DNA of 43,856 bases from Alphaproteobacteria bacterium (GTDB lineage: Bacteria; Pseudomonadota; Alphaproteobacteria; Sphingomonadales; Sphingomonadaceae), in NCBI GenBank assembly GCA_030430365.1, contig JAUIFP010000020.1:1-43856 (forward strand), given 5' to 3'. A model generated the notes under the pieces. That model made no database searches. It was not told where the DNA came from and worked only from the letters and a program-made list of their open reading frames with translations. Position numbers and translations under genes: made by a program. Shown here piece after piece: positions 17,167 to 26,576 of the stretch; position 1 is the first letter of the stretch; the number at the start of each line of letters is the position of its first letter.

Positions 17167-19311
17167 TCACACGCCCCCCTTGCGCAAGGCAAGTTTGGGC
17201 ACCTTGGCCCCTTCGTCCAGCGCGGTGCCGCGCCCCGAAAGCGAAGGGTTCGTCATGAAGTAATTGTGCAGATTGAAGGGCCGTTCGCCCGAAGCGATCC
17301 GTTCATAGCTGCCATCCGGGCGCAGTTCCCAGCTCTGCTCGTTATCGAGCAGGTTGGCCAGCAGCACCTGTTGCAGCACCTGGTCATGCACGGTCGGATT
17401 CTTGATCGGCACAAGTGTTTCGACGCGCCGGTCGAGATTGCGTTCCATCGCGTCGGCCGAAGAAATGAACACCCGCGCGCGGTGGCTGGGCATCGAAAAG
17501 CCGTTGGCAAAGGCCCAGATCCGCGAATGTTCCAGGAAGCGCCCGATGGAGGATTTCACGCTGATCTTTTCAGAGAGGCCCGGAACGCCCGGCCTGAGGC
17601 AGCAGATACCGCGTATCGCCAGTTCGATCTGCACGCCCGCCTGGCTGGCGGCATAGAGCCTGTCAATCAGGCCCTGGTCGGTCATGGAATTCAGCTTCGC
17701 CCAGATGAATGCGGGCTTGCCTGCCAGGGCGTTCTCGATCTCCCGGTCGATGCATTCGTTCAGCTTGGCCCGCAGATTGATGGGCGAGATGGCCAGCATC
17801 TCGGTCCGCCGCGGTTCGACATAGCCGGTGATGAAATTGAACAGGCGGGCGGCATCGCGGGCCAGCTTGGGGTCTGCCGTGAAGAAGGACAGGTCGGTGT
17901 AAATCCGCGAAGTGAGCGGGTGATAATTGCCGGTTCCGAAGTGGCAGTAGGTTCTGAGCTGCCCCTCTTCGCGGCGCACGACCATGGAAACCTTGGCATG
18001 GGTCTTCCAGTCGACGAAACCGTAGATCACCTGGACCCCGGCCCGCTCCAGCTGGTTGGCCCACAGCAGGTTCTGCTCTTCGTCGAACCGGGCCTTCAGC
18101 TCGACCACAGCGGTCACAGATTTGCCCGCTTCCGCAGCCGTGATCAGCGCAGCAATGATCGAGGATTGCTTGCCTGCGCGGTAGAGCGTCTGCTTGATCG
18201 CCACCACGTCGGGATCGACGGCCGCCTGGCGGATGAAATCCACCACCACCTCGAAACTTTCATAGGGGTGGTGAATGATCAGGTCTTTCTCGCGAATGGC
18301 GGCGAAGCAATCGCCGTCATGCTCCATGATCCGTTCGGGATAGCGCGGGCTGAAGGGCGCGAATTTGAGATCGGGCCGCTCCTCGTCCACGATGGGGGCG
18401 AGGCCGCTCATCCCGATCGTGCCGTCCGTGCGCATCAGGATCGCATCCACCAGGTCAAGCTGGTCGATCAGCATCTGTTCCGCATCGGGATCGAAATCGT
18501 CCTGCAATTCCAGCAGGATAACGCGGCCGCGCCGGCGCCTCTGGATCGCCGTGCGGAAATAGCGGACGAGGTCTTCGGCCTCTTCCTCCACTTCGATATC
18601 GCTGTCGCGCAGCACGCGGAATACGCCGTCGCCTTCCACCCGGAAGCCGGGGAAGAGGATCGCCGCGTGCCGGCAGATCATGTTCTCGATGCTGATATAG
18701 GTCGAAACCTCGCCCGGCATGCGGATGAAGCGGGGCAGGGCGCTGGGCACCAGCACCATCTCCACCACCTGCTCGTCATCGGCCAGGCGGGTGAGATTGA
18801 ACAGCACGCCGATCCCTTCATTGGCCACGAAGGGGAAGGGGTGCGCCGGATCGATCGCCTGCGGCGTGATCACGGGGGCGATATTGTCGACGAAGTAGTT
18901 TTTCAGCCACTGCTCCGTCTTCGCGTCCATATCGTGATCGTCTGCCACGTGGATGCCGGCATCGGCCAGAAGCGGCCGCAATTCGCGCCAGCAGGCCTGC
19001 TGCTGCTTCTCCAGATTGGCAATAGAGACGCGCACGGCGGCAAGCTGCTGCGAAGGCGTGCGCCCGTCGAGCGACGTGGTCGCGATTTGCCGCTGAGCCT
19101 GCCCGGCCAGCCCGGCGACGCGGATCATGATGAATTCGTCGAGATTGCTGCCGGAGATCGAAAGGAAACGCAGACGTTCCAGCAGCGGATAATTGGTATT
19201 CCGCGCCTCGTCGAGCACACGCTCGTTGAAAGCCAGCCAGCTCAACTCGCGGTTGAAATAGCGGTCGCTTGCATCGGTAGTTTCTGGCCGCGTATCGAGT
19301 TGGGTGCCCAT
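17167..19311 (-). CDS. ppk1: polyphosphate kinase 1
   Basis: A 714-residue enzyme of normal Ppk1 length that reversibly makes polyphosphate from ATP. Visible are the N domain (RYFNRELSWLAFNERVL, SISGSNLDEFIMIRV), the head domain, and the two phospholipase-D-like catalytic domains. These contain THAKVSMVVRREEGQLRTYC followed by HFGTGNYHPLTSRIYTDLSFFT, and SHRARVFISSADAMERNLDRR; the HAK-type histidine and the second-domain histidine match the phospho-His and catalytic region. ATG 19311 is preferred over an in-frame TTG at 19329, though its ribosome-binding site (ACAGG) is close. A PHO-box-like site lies 44 bp upstream, so phosphate-starvation control is likely. It is co-transcribed with ppx. 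Confidence 0.95.
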   Translation of the reverse strand: MGTQLDTRPETTDASDRYFNRELSWLAFNERVLDEARNTNYPLLERLRFLSISGSNLDEFIMIRVAGLAGQAQRQIATTSLDGRTPSQQLAAVRVSIANLEKQQQACWRELRPLLADAGIHVADDHDMDAKTEQWLKNYFVDNIAPVITPQAIDPAHPFPFVANEGIGVLFNLTRLADDEQVVEMVLVPSALPRFIRMPGEVSTYISIENMICRHAAILFPGFRVEGDGVFRVLRDSDIEVEEEAEDLVRYFRTAIQRRRRGRVILLELQDDFDPDAEQMLIDQLDLVDAILMRTDGTIGMSGLAPIVDEERPDLKFAPFSPRYPERIMEHDGDCFAAIREKDLIIHHPYESFEVVVDFIRQAAVDPDVVAIKQTLYRAGKQSSIIAALITAAEAGKSVTAVVELKARFDEEQNLLWANQLERAGVQVIYGFVDWKTHAKVSMVVRREEGQLRTYCHFGTGNYHPLTSRIYTDLSFFTADPKLARDAARLFNFITGYVEPRRTEMLAISPINLRAKLNECIDREIENALAGKPAFIWAKLNSMTDQGLIDRLYAASQAGVQIELAIRGICCLRPGVPGLSEKISVKSSIGRFLEHSRIWAFANGFSMPSHRARVFISSADAMERNLDRRVETLVPIKNPTVHDQVLQQVLLANLLDNEQSWELRPDGSYERIASGERPFNLHNYFMTNPSLSGRGTALDEGAKVPKLALRKGGV

Positions 19312-19354
19312 GTACCTGTCTGACGCCAAATGTGTCTGCCGGGATGGTCGGGCT

Positions 19355-19373
19355 ATGTTACGTTTTTGTGAAA
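19355..19373 (-). promoter_or_regulatory. PHO-box-like site upstream of ppk1
   Basis: Read on the minus strand the site is CTTTCACAAAAACGTAACA: half-sites TTTCAC and CGTAAC spaced 11 bp apart, 44 bp before the ppk1 start. It is nearly the same as the site upstream of the lipoprotein at 28036 (CTGTCACAAGTCCGTAACA). The box is flanked by a 5-bp inverted repeat (GGGCT at 19350-19354, AGCCC at 19373-19377). Confidence 0.6.
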
Positions 19374-19398
19374 GCCCGGTCGAGGGTGGAGATTCATC

Positions 19399-20421
19399 TC
19401 ACGCCAGGTCGCGGCTGAAGGCGATCTGGGTGATGCCGCGCTTCCCGTTGCCGCGCCCCAGCTGGACGATCACATCGATCACCGATGTCGCGTAAGCAAT
19501 TGTATCTAAACGGCTTAATCCGATTCCGGTCTGCATAACCATCAGCGCCAGCTGATCCAGCGCGCCGCGCAGGGAGTTGGCGTGAATGGTGGAGAAGGAG
19601 CCGGGATGGCCGGTGTTGATCGCGCGCAAAAAGCTCACGCTTTCCGCACCGCGCAATTCGCCCAGCACGATTCGGTCCGGCCGCAGACGCAAGGCCGCCT
19701 GAAGCAGCTCGTTGGCGGTCACTTTCGCTTCGCCCAGCTCGCCCTTTACGGCGACCAGCCCGATGCCGTTCGCGCCGGGCAGGCGCAGCTCCGGCGTGTC
19801 TTCCACCAGCACCACACGCTCTTCGGAAGGAATCTCGCCCAGCATGGCGTTGAGGAATGTAGTCTTGCCGGTGGAGGTGCCGCCGGAAATCAGGATCGTC
19901 TTGCGCTGCGCAATGGCGGCTCGCAGGAAAGCGATTGGCTCAGCCACCGGATCGGGGAAATGTTCCTCCTGCGGCGTATCCAGCGGGCCGGAATCATAGG
20001 CGTCCAGCGGCAGGTCCAGCCTGCGGTGGCGGCGGATCGCCATCGACCAGTGCTTGCGTGTCGCAGGCGGGCCGCAGAATTGGATTCGTGCACCGTCGGG
20101 CAGCGTGCCGCCCAGCAGCGGATGTTCGCGGTTGATGCCCTGATGGCTCACCCGGGCGACCTGTTCGGCAAGCCGTTGAATCAGATTGTCGTCGATCTGC
20201 GGCGCTTCGATCCGCTGCATGCCGGGATGGGCGGCGTCTTCGATCCACACTTCGCCTGGGCCGTTGACCATGATCTCCGTCACGCTGTCGCGGGCGAGCC
20301 ATTGGCGGAAGGGCGCGAGATAGGCGTCCAGATAGACGCTGCCGGCCCCGGCCGGAACGGGTTTGTCCTCTGCGATGGCGTCCTCGCTGGATGCGGCAAG
20401 ATTGAAGACCGAAGCGGCCAT
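19399..20421 (-). CDS. virB11: type IV secretion ATPase VirB11
   Basis: A 340-residue hexameric traffic ATPase of the VirB11/TrbB family that powers the secretion channel at the inner face of the inner membrane. The N-terminal domain (about 30-140) includes SVTEIMVNGPGEVWIED. The C-terminal ATPase carries Walker A GGTSTGKTT (180-188), the Asp-box VVLVEDTPEL, Walker B-like PDRIVLGELRG and the His-box TGHPGSFSTIHAN. ATG 20421 has TAGGGG about eight bases upstream. It is the last gene of the cluster: 10 bp after virB10, with 87 bp then separating its stop from the ppk1 start. Confidence 0.93.
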   Translation of the reverse strand: MAASVFNLAASSEDAIAEDKPVPAGAGSVYLDAYLAPFRQWLARDSVTEIMVNGPGEVWIEDAAHPGMQRIEAPQIDDNLIQRLAEQVARVSHQGINREHPLLGGTLPDGARIQFCGPPATRKHWSMAIRRHRRLDLPLDAYDSGPLDTPQEEHFPDPVAEPIAFLRAAIAQRKTILISGGTSTGKTTFLNAMLGEIPSEERVVLVEDTPELRLPGANGIGLVAVKGELGEAKVTANELLQAALRLRPDRIVLGELRGAESVSFLRAINTGHPGSFSTIHANSLRGALDQLALMVMQTGIGLSRLDTIAYATSVIDVIVQLGRGNGKRGITQIAFSRDLA

Positions 20422-20431
20422 GAACTTACCC

Positions 20432-21535
20432 CTACAAGGTTGGCGCGCGGGAGAAATCGAGATCGCGCGCGGTAAAGACGCGGATCGGTTCGCCCTGGCG
20501 CACGCGCACGGTCGGGCCGATCTTGCTGTCCTGCGCTACGGCGGCCGCGGCTGCGCTGCTGCCGCCGCCAAGCACCACCGAAGTGCCGCCGCTGGCGATC
20601 ATCGTCAGGCCGTCGATCACCGAAAGCAGCATGGCGGAACCGAACCGCTTGAAGAAGTGGTTGTCCACATCGCCGGGGAGGCCGGCCATGCCGGAAAAGT
20701 CGGTTGCCGGGGATGCAAGGTCCACCGAAACGCCATCGGGGCGGATCAGGCGCGTCCAGATCACATAAGCGCGCTTCTGGCCCGCCTGCAGGCCGGACTG
20801 GTATTGCCCGATCAACCGCGAACTGCGGGGCACGAGCACGCTCTTGCCGTCATAACTGCGCACGTCCTGGCTGACGACGGCGCGCACGAATCCCGGCACG
20901 TCTGTATCGATGGCCGTTTCCAGAACGGCGGGAATCATCGTGCCTTGCGTCACGGTGGTCTGCGGATCGAACATGCGCGCGGCCTTGGCCGGCCCGCCGC
21001 CCACGCCGCCGATGCGGCTGGCGAAATCCATTGCGGAATTTCCGGTGGGTGCAGGTGCAGCCCCGGCCGGCGTTGGCCCGGGCAGCGCGCTGGCGTCGAA
21101 CACCACCGTGGGCGAGGAATAGGGGTTGGATGCCGGGGCCGGCGCGGCGTCGGGCGCATTGGCCAGCACCGGTGCGGGTGCCGGATCGGGCTGCGGCGCG
21201 GCGGCAGGGGCGGGCTGGCGCTGTTCCTGCTGGGGCGCGGTTTCCGCGGGTGCAGGGGCGGGCACGGCGGCTGCCTGCTGCGCCTGGGCCTGCTGGTCCG
21301 CATCGTCGGTGCGCGCGGCATTCATGCCCCAAAGCGTCGCTGCGCCGATCAGGCCGACGATCGCGATGCCGGCCACCAGGCCCAGCGCATCGGAGCCTTT
21401 CTTGCGCTGCGCGACGGCGGGAAAGCTGTTGCGGCTGGCGAGATCGATGACCTCGGCCGGCATTTCCTCGCGCGGATCGGCGTCGGATGCTGCCCCTTTG
21501 CCGCCGCGTTCGGGCAATTGCATTGCAAGGCGCAT
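20432..21535 (-). CDS. virB10: type IV secretion core-complex protein VirB10
   Basis: A 367-residue bitopic protein that spans both membranes in T4SS. A cytoplasmic N-terminus is followed by one TM helix (LGLVAGIAIVGLIGAATLWG, about 50-70) and a long Ala/Pro/Gln-rich periplasmic linker (about 75-160). The conserved TrbI/VirB10 C-terminal domain follows: TQGTMIPAVLETAIDTDVPG, VVSQDVRSYDGKSVLVPRSS, RLIGQYQSGLQAGQKRAYVI, WTRLIRPDGVSVDL. Its ATG shares a base with the virB9 stop (TAATG), and the distance to virB11 is 10 bp. Confidence 0.94.
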   Translation of the reverse strand: MRLAMQLPERGGKGAASDADPREEMPAEVIDLASRNSFPAVAQRKKGSDALGLVAGIAIVGLIGAATLWGMNAARTDDADQQAQAQQAAAVPAPAPAETAPQQEQRQPAPAAAPQPDPAPAPVLANAPDAAPAPASNPYSSPTVVFDASALPGPTPAGAAPAPTGNSAMDFASRIGGVGGGPAKAARMFDPQTTVTQGTMIPAVLETAIDTDVPGFVRAVVSQDVRSYDGKSVLVPRSSRLIGQYQSGLQAGQKRAYVIWTRLIRPDGVSVDLASPATDFSGMAGLPGDVDNHFFKRFGSAMLLSVIDGLTMIASGGTSVVLGGGSSAAAAAVAQDSKIGPTVRVRQGEPIRVFTARDLDFSRAPTL

Positions 21536-22344
21536 TAGCGTGCCTCCCCATTCTGGCTTGCAGTCATGGCAAAGCCGCCATTGCCGCGCTTCCTCGAAGC
21601 TTGCCGTTCAGGCCCCTGATTTACCAGCAAGGCCACTTCGTCGCCCGCGCGCAGGATAATCTCGCGCGGGACGCCGTCGATCACCACGGTCTCTCCGCGC
21701 ACGGCGAAGTTTACCGGGCCTTCGATCCCGTCCTTGTTCTTGATCAGGATGGCCGGGATCGCCTTGTCGGCATCCCAGGAAAGGAACGTCGCTTCGCCAT
21801 CGTCATAGGCGTCGGAGGGCAGCAGCTTTTCATCGCCGCTGCCTTTCCATTCGCGGTTGATCAACGCGGGGTCCGCCACGGCATAGGGATCCGTGGCGGC
21901 GGCCATTTCAAGGCCGCTGGCGCGCTGGGCCATCTGCACCGTCGTTTCTTCCTCCGGCTCCTCCGGATAGGTGAAACGCAGCACATAGAGCGCTTCGGCC
22001 TGCGGCTTGGCGACCAGATCGAACAGATAGGTGTGCTTGTTCGTCACCACGGTCATATTGGTCGCGGCGCGGGGCTCCAGCGGTTTCACGAACAGCAGGT
22101 TCGCCCGCTTGTTGGGCGTGACTTGCCAGTCGGCCGAATTGCCGATCGCGACATTCTCGATCAGTTCGTCTTCGCCGAATGCGATCGTCGCCTGCACATT
22201 GGTGCGCCCTTCGATCAGCACGACTTCGGAGGGATCGTACATATGTTCGACCAGGCGCGGATCGCCGGCATGGGCCGGGGCGGAAAACAGCATCGCCAGG
22301 GCGATGGCAGGCAGCGCCGTGGCTGAGAGGGCGCGGGTCATCAA
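21535..22344 (-). CDS. virB9: type IV secretion core-complex protein VirB9
   Basis: A 269-residue periplasmic/outer-membrane-associated core protein. The Sec signal (ALPAIALAMLFSAPAHA) is cleaved before GDPRLVEHMYDPSEVV. The N-terminal VirB9/CagX beta domain includes QATIAFGEDELIENVAIGNS, NLLFVKPLEPRAATNMTVVT and YLFDLVAKPQ. The C-terminal domain includes NREWKGSGDEKLLPSDAYDD and the conserved ending around VIDGVPREIILRAGDEVALL. Start ATGA overlaps the virB6 stop. Its usual partner lipoprotein VirB7 has no gene here. Confidence 0.93.
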   Translation of the reverse strand: MMTRALSATALPAIALAMLFSAPAHAGDPRLVEHMYDPSEVVLIEGRTNVQATIAFGEDELIENVAIGNSADWQVTPNKRANLLFVKPLEPRAATNMTVVTNKHTYLFDLVAKPQAEALYVLRFTYPEEPEEETTVQMAQRASGLEMAAATDPYAVADPALINREWKGSGDEKLLPSDAYDDGEATFLSWDADKAIPAILIKNKDGIEGPVNFAVRGETVVIDGVPREIILRAGDEVALLVNQGPERQASRKRGNGGFAMTASQNGEAR

Positions 22345-23534
22345 AGCTTCTCCGATTGGCGGGGAGGTGCGGCGCGGAAGCGGCTGCCAATGCCGCGCGC
22401 GCGGGATACGGAAGCGCGGGCCGGCTGGGCCTGGCCAGGCGATCCGGCTGCGTGGATGCGGGTTTCGCGGTGTGTCGTTGCCCCCATAGCGCCGTCATTG
22501 GCCGGCGAGCCTGCCGCTATGCCCGATATGGCGATCCTGCGCGGCGGGGCGGAACTGGATGCAGAAGCATTCGCCTGGGCGGCCCGGGTGCCTGCCGCGG
22601 CCGCATGCGCATCGGCCGCTGCAGGCGATGGCTCCGAGAAGCCGCGATCACCGCCGCCAGCCAGGCCGAATACGGTCCAGTTGCCGACCATTGTCGCCGC
22701 CACCTTGAGCACAAGGATCATCAGCGCGACATGGACCGCACCGATCATGAAGAATGCCATTGCCGCGCGGGCGTCTATCTGGCCCGGGAAGGGCGAAATG
22801 GCTGAAAGCACGGGCACGGCAAGTTCCAGCATCAGCGTGCCGCCCAGCACTGCAAACAGCGGCGTGACCGCCAGCATGACGAGACCGCGCAGCCAGCCTG
22901 CGAACAGGCCGCGCGTTGCCGGGAACAGCGCCATGACCACGAAGACCGGGCCGATGGCGACCAGTACGGCCAATGCGATCCGCGCCGTGACCAGCACGCC
23001 CACCGTGCCGAGCAGCAGCAGCATCGCGCCGATCCACATCAGCCCTTCGGGCGAAAATGTCGTCACCGCCTGGGGCTGTTGCTCCGCGCCCTGTCCGGCT
23101 TGGCCGCCGGCCATCACTTCCTGGATGGCGGTGAAGACGACGTCGATCTTCTCACCGAAAACCTGCGTTGCCGAACCTTCCGTGCCAGTCAGGATCGAAG
23201 CGATCTGATCGGGCGCGCCGGTCGCCAGGTTCCACACCACGCTCTGATAGGCGAACCAGCTGGTCGCAAAGGTCAGCACCAGGCCCAGCGTGACCATGCG
23301 CGGGGTCAGCGAACGGATGCCGATGCGGCTGCGTCCGGTAATCAGCGAAAAGGCGAAGAAGGCAACGAACAGCGTCAGCAGGATGGTCAGCGCCGGCACC
23401 AGCGCGCCGCCCGATCCGAACAGCCGGCCGAAGGCCATGGCCGTCATGTCCGATGCGATACAGTCGATCCCGCGCAGCGAAGCGCCGATGCCGTTGCCGA
23501 CCTGCGCCACTGCCATTTCGCATTCGGGGCTCAT
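22341..23534 (-). CDS. virB6: type IV secretion inner-membrane protein VirB6
   Basis: A 397-residue polytopic protein of the VirB6/TrbL family, part of the inner-membrane channel. At least five long hydrophobic segments are seen (for example VPALTILLTLFVAFFAFSLI, LMWIGAMLLLLGTVGVLV, LAVLVAIGPVFVVMALFP and AFFMIGAVHVALMILVLKVA), with the conserved family region RIALAVLVAIGPVFV. The last ~100 residues are a disordered Ala/Ser/Arg-rich tail. ATG 23534 overlaps the virB4 stop (ATGA) and is preferred to an in-frame start at 23549. Confidence 0.9.
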   Translation of the reverse strand: MSPECEMAVAQVGNGIGASLRGIDCIASDMTAMAFGRLFGSGGALVPALTILLTLFVAFFAFSLITGRSRIGIRSLTPRMVTLGLVLTFATSWFAYQSVVWNLATGAPDQIASILTGTEGSATQVFGEKIDVVFTAIQEVMAGGQAGQGAEQQPQAVTTFSPEGLMWIGAMLLLLGTVGVLVTARIALAVLVAIGPVFVVMALFPATRGLFAGWLRGLVMLAVTPLFAVLGGTLMLELAVPVLSAISPFPGQIDARAAMAFFMIGAVHVALMILVLKVAATMVGNWTVFGLAGGGDRGFSEPSPAAADAHAAAAGTRAAQANASASSSAPPRRIAISGIAAGSPANDGAMGATTHRETRIHAAGSPGQAQPARASVSRARGIGSRFRAAPPRQSEKL

Positions 23535-25969
23535 TCCGCGGCTTCCCACAGGTCGTAATCAGGGGCGGGTGCGTCTTCCGCGGTGCCGGGCCAGCTATGG
23601 CCGGTGAGCGCGGGATACCATTTCGCCGGATCGTCGCCGGAGGTTTCGCGCAGCGTATCGAGCCTGCGCACGGAGCCTTCGCGGCCCGAAAGGATGGTGA
23701 TCACTTCGGGCGCATTGGAAAGGTCCAGCCTGACGACCACCGAGGCATCCGGCTGGCGTACCAGGAAGCAGCGGCTATGCGCGGGCAGGGAACGGATCAG
23801 GGCAAGCTCGTGATCGGTCAGCCCGAAGCCGTCGCAATAATCCTCTGCCCGGGCGCGCGCATTGGGCATGAAGATCATGGTTGCGGTCTGTTCGACCAGG
23901 GCGGTCGAAATGCGGCTCTCCAGCGCGTCGCGTGCGCTTTGCGTGGCGAAGCCGACCAGCGCGTTGCGCTTGCGCAGGGTCTTGAGCCAGTCGCGGATGC
24001 GCGCGGCGAACACTTCGTCGTCCAGCGCCTTCCAGCCTTCGTCTATCAGGATCATGGTGGGCTGCCCGTCCAGCCGCTCGTCGATGCGGTGGAACAGATA
24101 CATCATCACCGGGGTACGCAGACGCGGGCTTTCCAGCAGCGCGGTCATGTCGAAACCCAGAACGCGCTGGGATAGGTCCAGCCGGTCTTCCGCATTGTCG
24201 AACAGCCAGCCATGCTCGCCATTCTCGATCCAGGGAGAGAGACGGTCCGCCAGATCGCCCGGTTCGGGCCGCCGCGCACCGGCCAGCAATTCGCGGAAAT
24301 GCCGCAGGCGCCGCAGGCTGGCATCGTTGGCATAGGCCGCGTCGACCGCATGGGAAATGATGGCGAGCTCTTCCGGACCTTCCGCCTTCAGCAGCACGCC
24401 CAGCCAGTCGCGCAGGAATGCGCGGTTTGACGGGTTGTCGGGAAGGGCGAGCGGATTGAAGCCGCTGGGCATGCCGGCGGCGATCCGGTCATACCGGCCG
24501 CCAATGCCGCGCACGAACAGTTCGGCGCCGCGATCCTTGTCGAACAGGATGGTGCGCGGGCTGAATTTCTGCGCCTGCGCGGCCAGGAAATTCATCACCA
24601 CCGTCTTGCCCGATCCGGATGGGCCGATGACCGAGAAATTGCCCAGGTCGCCATGGTGGAAATTGAAGAAGAACGGCGTCGCGCTGGTGGTCTGAAGCAG
24701 GGTGACGGCATCGCCCCAATGGTTGCCCGAAGCCTGGCCCAGGGCGAAACCGTGAAGCGAACCGAAGCTGGCCATATTGGCGGTGGAGATCATCGCGCTG
24801 CGGGCGATGTAGCTCTCATTGCCGGGGAACTGGGCCCAGAAGGCCGGTTCCAGATTGGTGTCTTCGCGCACGGCGATGGCGCCGATATCGGCCAGGGCCG
24901 CCGCGCAGGATGCACTGGCATCGTCCAGCCGGGCGAGGTTGCTCTCACGCACCAGCACGGTCAGATGATGATCGCCGAAGCCGACCGATCCCGCGCCGAG
25001 TTCGTCGCGCGCAGCCAGCATATCGCCCCGTTCGGCCACGGCTTCCTCGTCTGCGGAGCGGAGGCGGCGCAGGGCGGTGTCCATCTTCTCGCGCGCGGTC
25101 TGCCGTTCCACCGGGCCGAAGCTTTCCGTCACCACCATTTCGAAAGGCAGGCGCAGCAGCGCATCCAGCATGCCGGGGGACGTCGCGTCCGGATAATCCT
25201 TCAGGCTGATCATGGAGGCGAAATTCGTTCCTCCGCCATCCTTCATCTCGATCGCGTCGAGGCCGAAGCTCACCCGGCGATAGGGCACCATTCGGCCGAT
25301 ATCGGTTTCTTCCGATGGGCGCCGCACGGGGCGCATCTCGCCATTATAGAGCGCGCTCAGTAATTCGAGTACTTCGTTATTCGTGTGCCCGTTATGCCCC
25401 TGATAGTCGCCCAGCAGTGTGGCATTGTACTGCCCGAGGGAAGCGATCAGCGCGCCGGCGGCTGCGCGCAGGCTGCGCAGATCCTTGGGATCCGCTTCGG
25501 CATGGTCGCTGCCGCGCGAACCGCTTGCGCGCTTCCACAGCCGGGCGGCGCGTTCGGCCAGGCCCGCCTTGCCGCGCGCGGGGCGGCGCACCAGCGTAAC
25601 GAACTGATCGTTGATGAACAGCGACCCGCTGGACAGCTTTTCGCGCCAGCGGCGGTCGATATGGGCGGAAAGCGGATCGTCGAACTGCCCGTCTAGCTCC
25701 ACCTGCACGCGGCGCCGGATCACATGGTGATACATGATGAAGCGCGCATCCAGATTGCCGCGCAGCATCACCTCGCGCGTTGCCGCATGGGCGTTCAGCG
25801 CTTCGCTGTCTTCCGTTTCGAACAGCAGGCCGGGCACCTGCAGCGCCATCATCAGCGATCCGTCGCGCAGCAGCGCGGTGTTTTCGTCCAGCAGCCTTGC
25901 ATAGGGCAGGCGATCGCCGGCCATGGCTTCCTTGGCATTCCAGGCGGCGGCTCCGAGCCATTTGGTCAT
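23531..25969 (-). CDS. virB4: type IV secretion ATPase VirB4
   Basis: An 812-residue ATPase of the VirB4/TraC/TrbE family. The N-terminal CagE/TrbE-VirB domain occupies about residues 1-400. The P-loop ATPase follows with Walker A GPSGSGKT (Lys455), Walker B MILIDEGWKALDDE at about 640, and the KRNALVGFATQSARDAL motif. ATG 25969 (MTKWLG) has a strong GAGGAGG seven bases upstream, lying over the virB3 stop; an in-frame extension to 26107 overlaps virB3 and is not credible. The product energises pilus assembly and substrate translocation at the inner membrane. Confidence 0.95.
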   Translation of the reverse strand: MTKWLGAAAWNAKEAMAGDRLPYARLLDENTALLRDGSLMMALQVPGLLFETEDSEALNAHAATREVMLRGNLDARFIMYHHVIRRRVQVELDGQFDDPLSAHIDRRWREKLSSGSLFINDQFVTLVRRPARGKAGLAERAARLWKRASGSRGSDHAEADPKDLRSLRAAAGALIASLGQYNATLLGDYQGHNGHTNNEVLELLSALYNGEMRPVRRPSEETDIGRMVPYRRVSFGLDAIEMKDGGGTNFASMISLKDYPDATSPGMLDALLRLPFEMVVTESFGPVERQTAREKMDTALRRLRSADEEAVAERGDMLAARDELGAGSVGFGDHHLTVLVRESNLARLDDASASCAAALADIGAIAVREDTNLEPAFWAQFPGNESYIARSAMISTANMASFGSLHGFALGQASGNHWGDAVTLLQTTSATPFFFNFHHGDLGNFSVIGPSGSGKTVVMNFLAAQAQKFSPRTILFDKDRGAELFVRGIGGRYDRIAAGMPSGFNPLALPDNPSNRAFLRDWLGVLLKAEGPEELAIISHAVDAAYANDASLRRLRHFRELLAGARRPEPGDLADRLSPWIENGEHGWLFDNAEDRLDLSQRVLGFDMTALLESPRLRTPVMMYLFHRIDERLDGQPTMILIDEGWKALDDEVFAARIRDWLKTLRKRNALVGFATQSARDALESRISTALVEQTATMIFMPNARARAEDYCDGFGLTDHELALIRSLPAHSRCFLVRQPDASVVVRLDLSNAPEVITILSGREGSVRRLDTLRETSGDDPAKWYPALTGHSWPGTAEDAPAPDYDLWEAAE

Positions 25970-25982
25970 CTCTCGAGCCTCC

Positions 25983-26267
25983 TCAGGCGGTGTAGCTGTT
26001 GCAGCCCCAGCGTTTCCAGTTCCTGACGCGCGGGCACTTGCTGACCTTGGTGATCCAAAGGTCGAAAATGCGCGGTTCGCGCAGGCAGGCGAAATAGCCG
26101 ATGGCATGGACGATGAACGGTATCGGGATGACCCAGAGGCTTTTCAGGATCAGGAACATCTCGGTCGTCACCAGGCCGTTGATGATGAAATAGTTGAACG
26201 TCACGCCCGCAAACATCTGCGGCCGGGTCAGTGCACGGTGCACGGTATGGCGGGCGAGTTCGCTCAT
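25983..26267 (-). CDS. virB3: type IV secretion inner-membrane protein VirB3
   Basis: A 94-residue protein with the VirB3 pattern: a short N-terminal region (HTVHRALTRPQMFAGVTFNY), then two adjacent hydrophobic stretches (FNYFIINGLVTTEMFLIL and WVIPIPFIVHAIGYFACL) and a C-terminus containing REPRIFDLWITK. The Arg-Pro-Met and ...RxPRIFD segments are conserved in this family. It lies 3 bp after virB2 and ends within the virB4 ribosome-binding site. VirB3 works with VirB4 in pilus biogenesis. Confidence 0.9.
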   Translation of the reverse strand: MSELARHTVHRALTRPQMFAGVTFNYFIINGLVTTEMFLILKSLWVIPIPFIVHAIGYFACLREPRIFDLWITKVSKCPRVRNWKRWGCNSYTA

Positions 26268-26270
26268 TGC

Positions 26271-26576
26271 TCAGGCCGCGGCAGACTGGATGCCGGCCAC
26301 GATCGAGGCCGCGCCGAACAGCACGAAGCAGCCGATGATCACGGTCGCGCCGAAACGCCAGTTGAGCCGGCCGGTCAGCATCATGAAACCGACGGCGGCC
26401 ACGGCCATCACGGCCACGGCAGTCGCCACATTGCCGAGCAGCGTGCCTTGCAGCCACATCAGCGCCGAAACGATCGGGCCGGAGCCCTGCGGATCGGCCT
26501 GGGTGACCTGCTGCGCTTGAGCCGCAGCGGGAACGAGCAAAGCCGCGAAGGCGGCAATACGGGAAAGGGCACGCAT
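26271..26576 (-). CDS. virB2: type IV secretion major pilin VirB2
   Basis: A 101-residue pilin precursor. The Sec signal (SRIAAFAALLVPAAAQAQ) is cleaved after AQA. The mature protein has two hydrophobic helices (NVATAVAVMAVAAVGFMML and ATVIIGCFVLFGAASIVAGI) separated by a short TGRLNWRFG cytoplasmic loop, as in VirB2/TrbC pilins. Its ATG directly follows the stop of the transglycosylase gene (TAA-ATG). Confidence 0.92.
   Translation of the reverse strand: MRALSRIAAFAALLVPAAAQAQQVTQADPQGSGPIVSALMWLQGTLLGNVATAVAVMAVAAVGFMMLTGRLNWRFGATVIIGCFVLFGAASIVAGIQSAAA

Noticed and set aside
17071..19323. A 750-codon open frame on the plus strand
   Set aside because: It is entirely antisense to ppk1, is rich in His/Asp/Arg as expected of a shadow frame of high-GC coding DNA, and has no recognisable domain.
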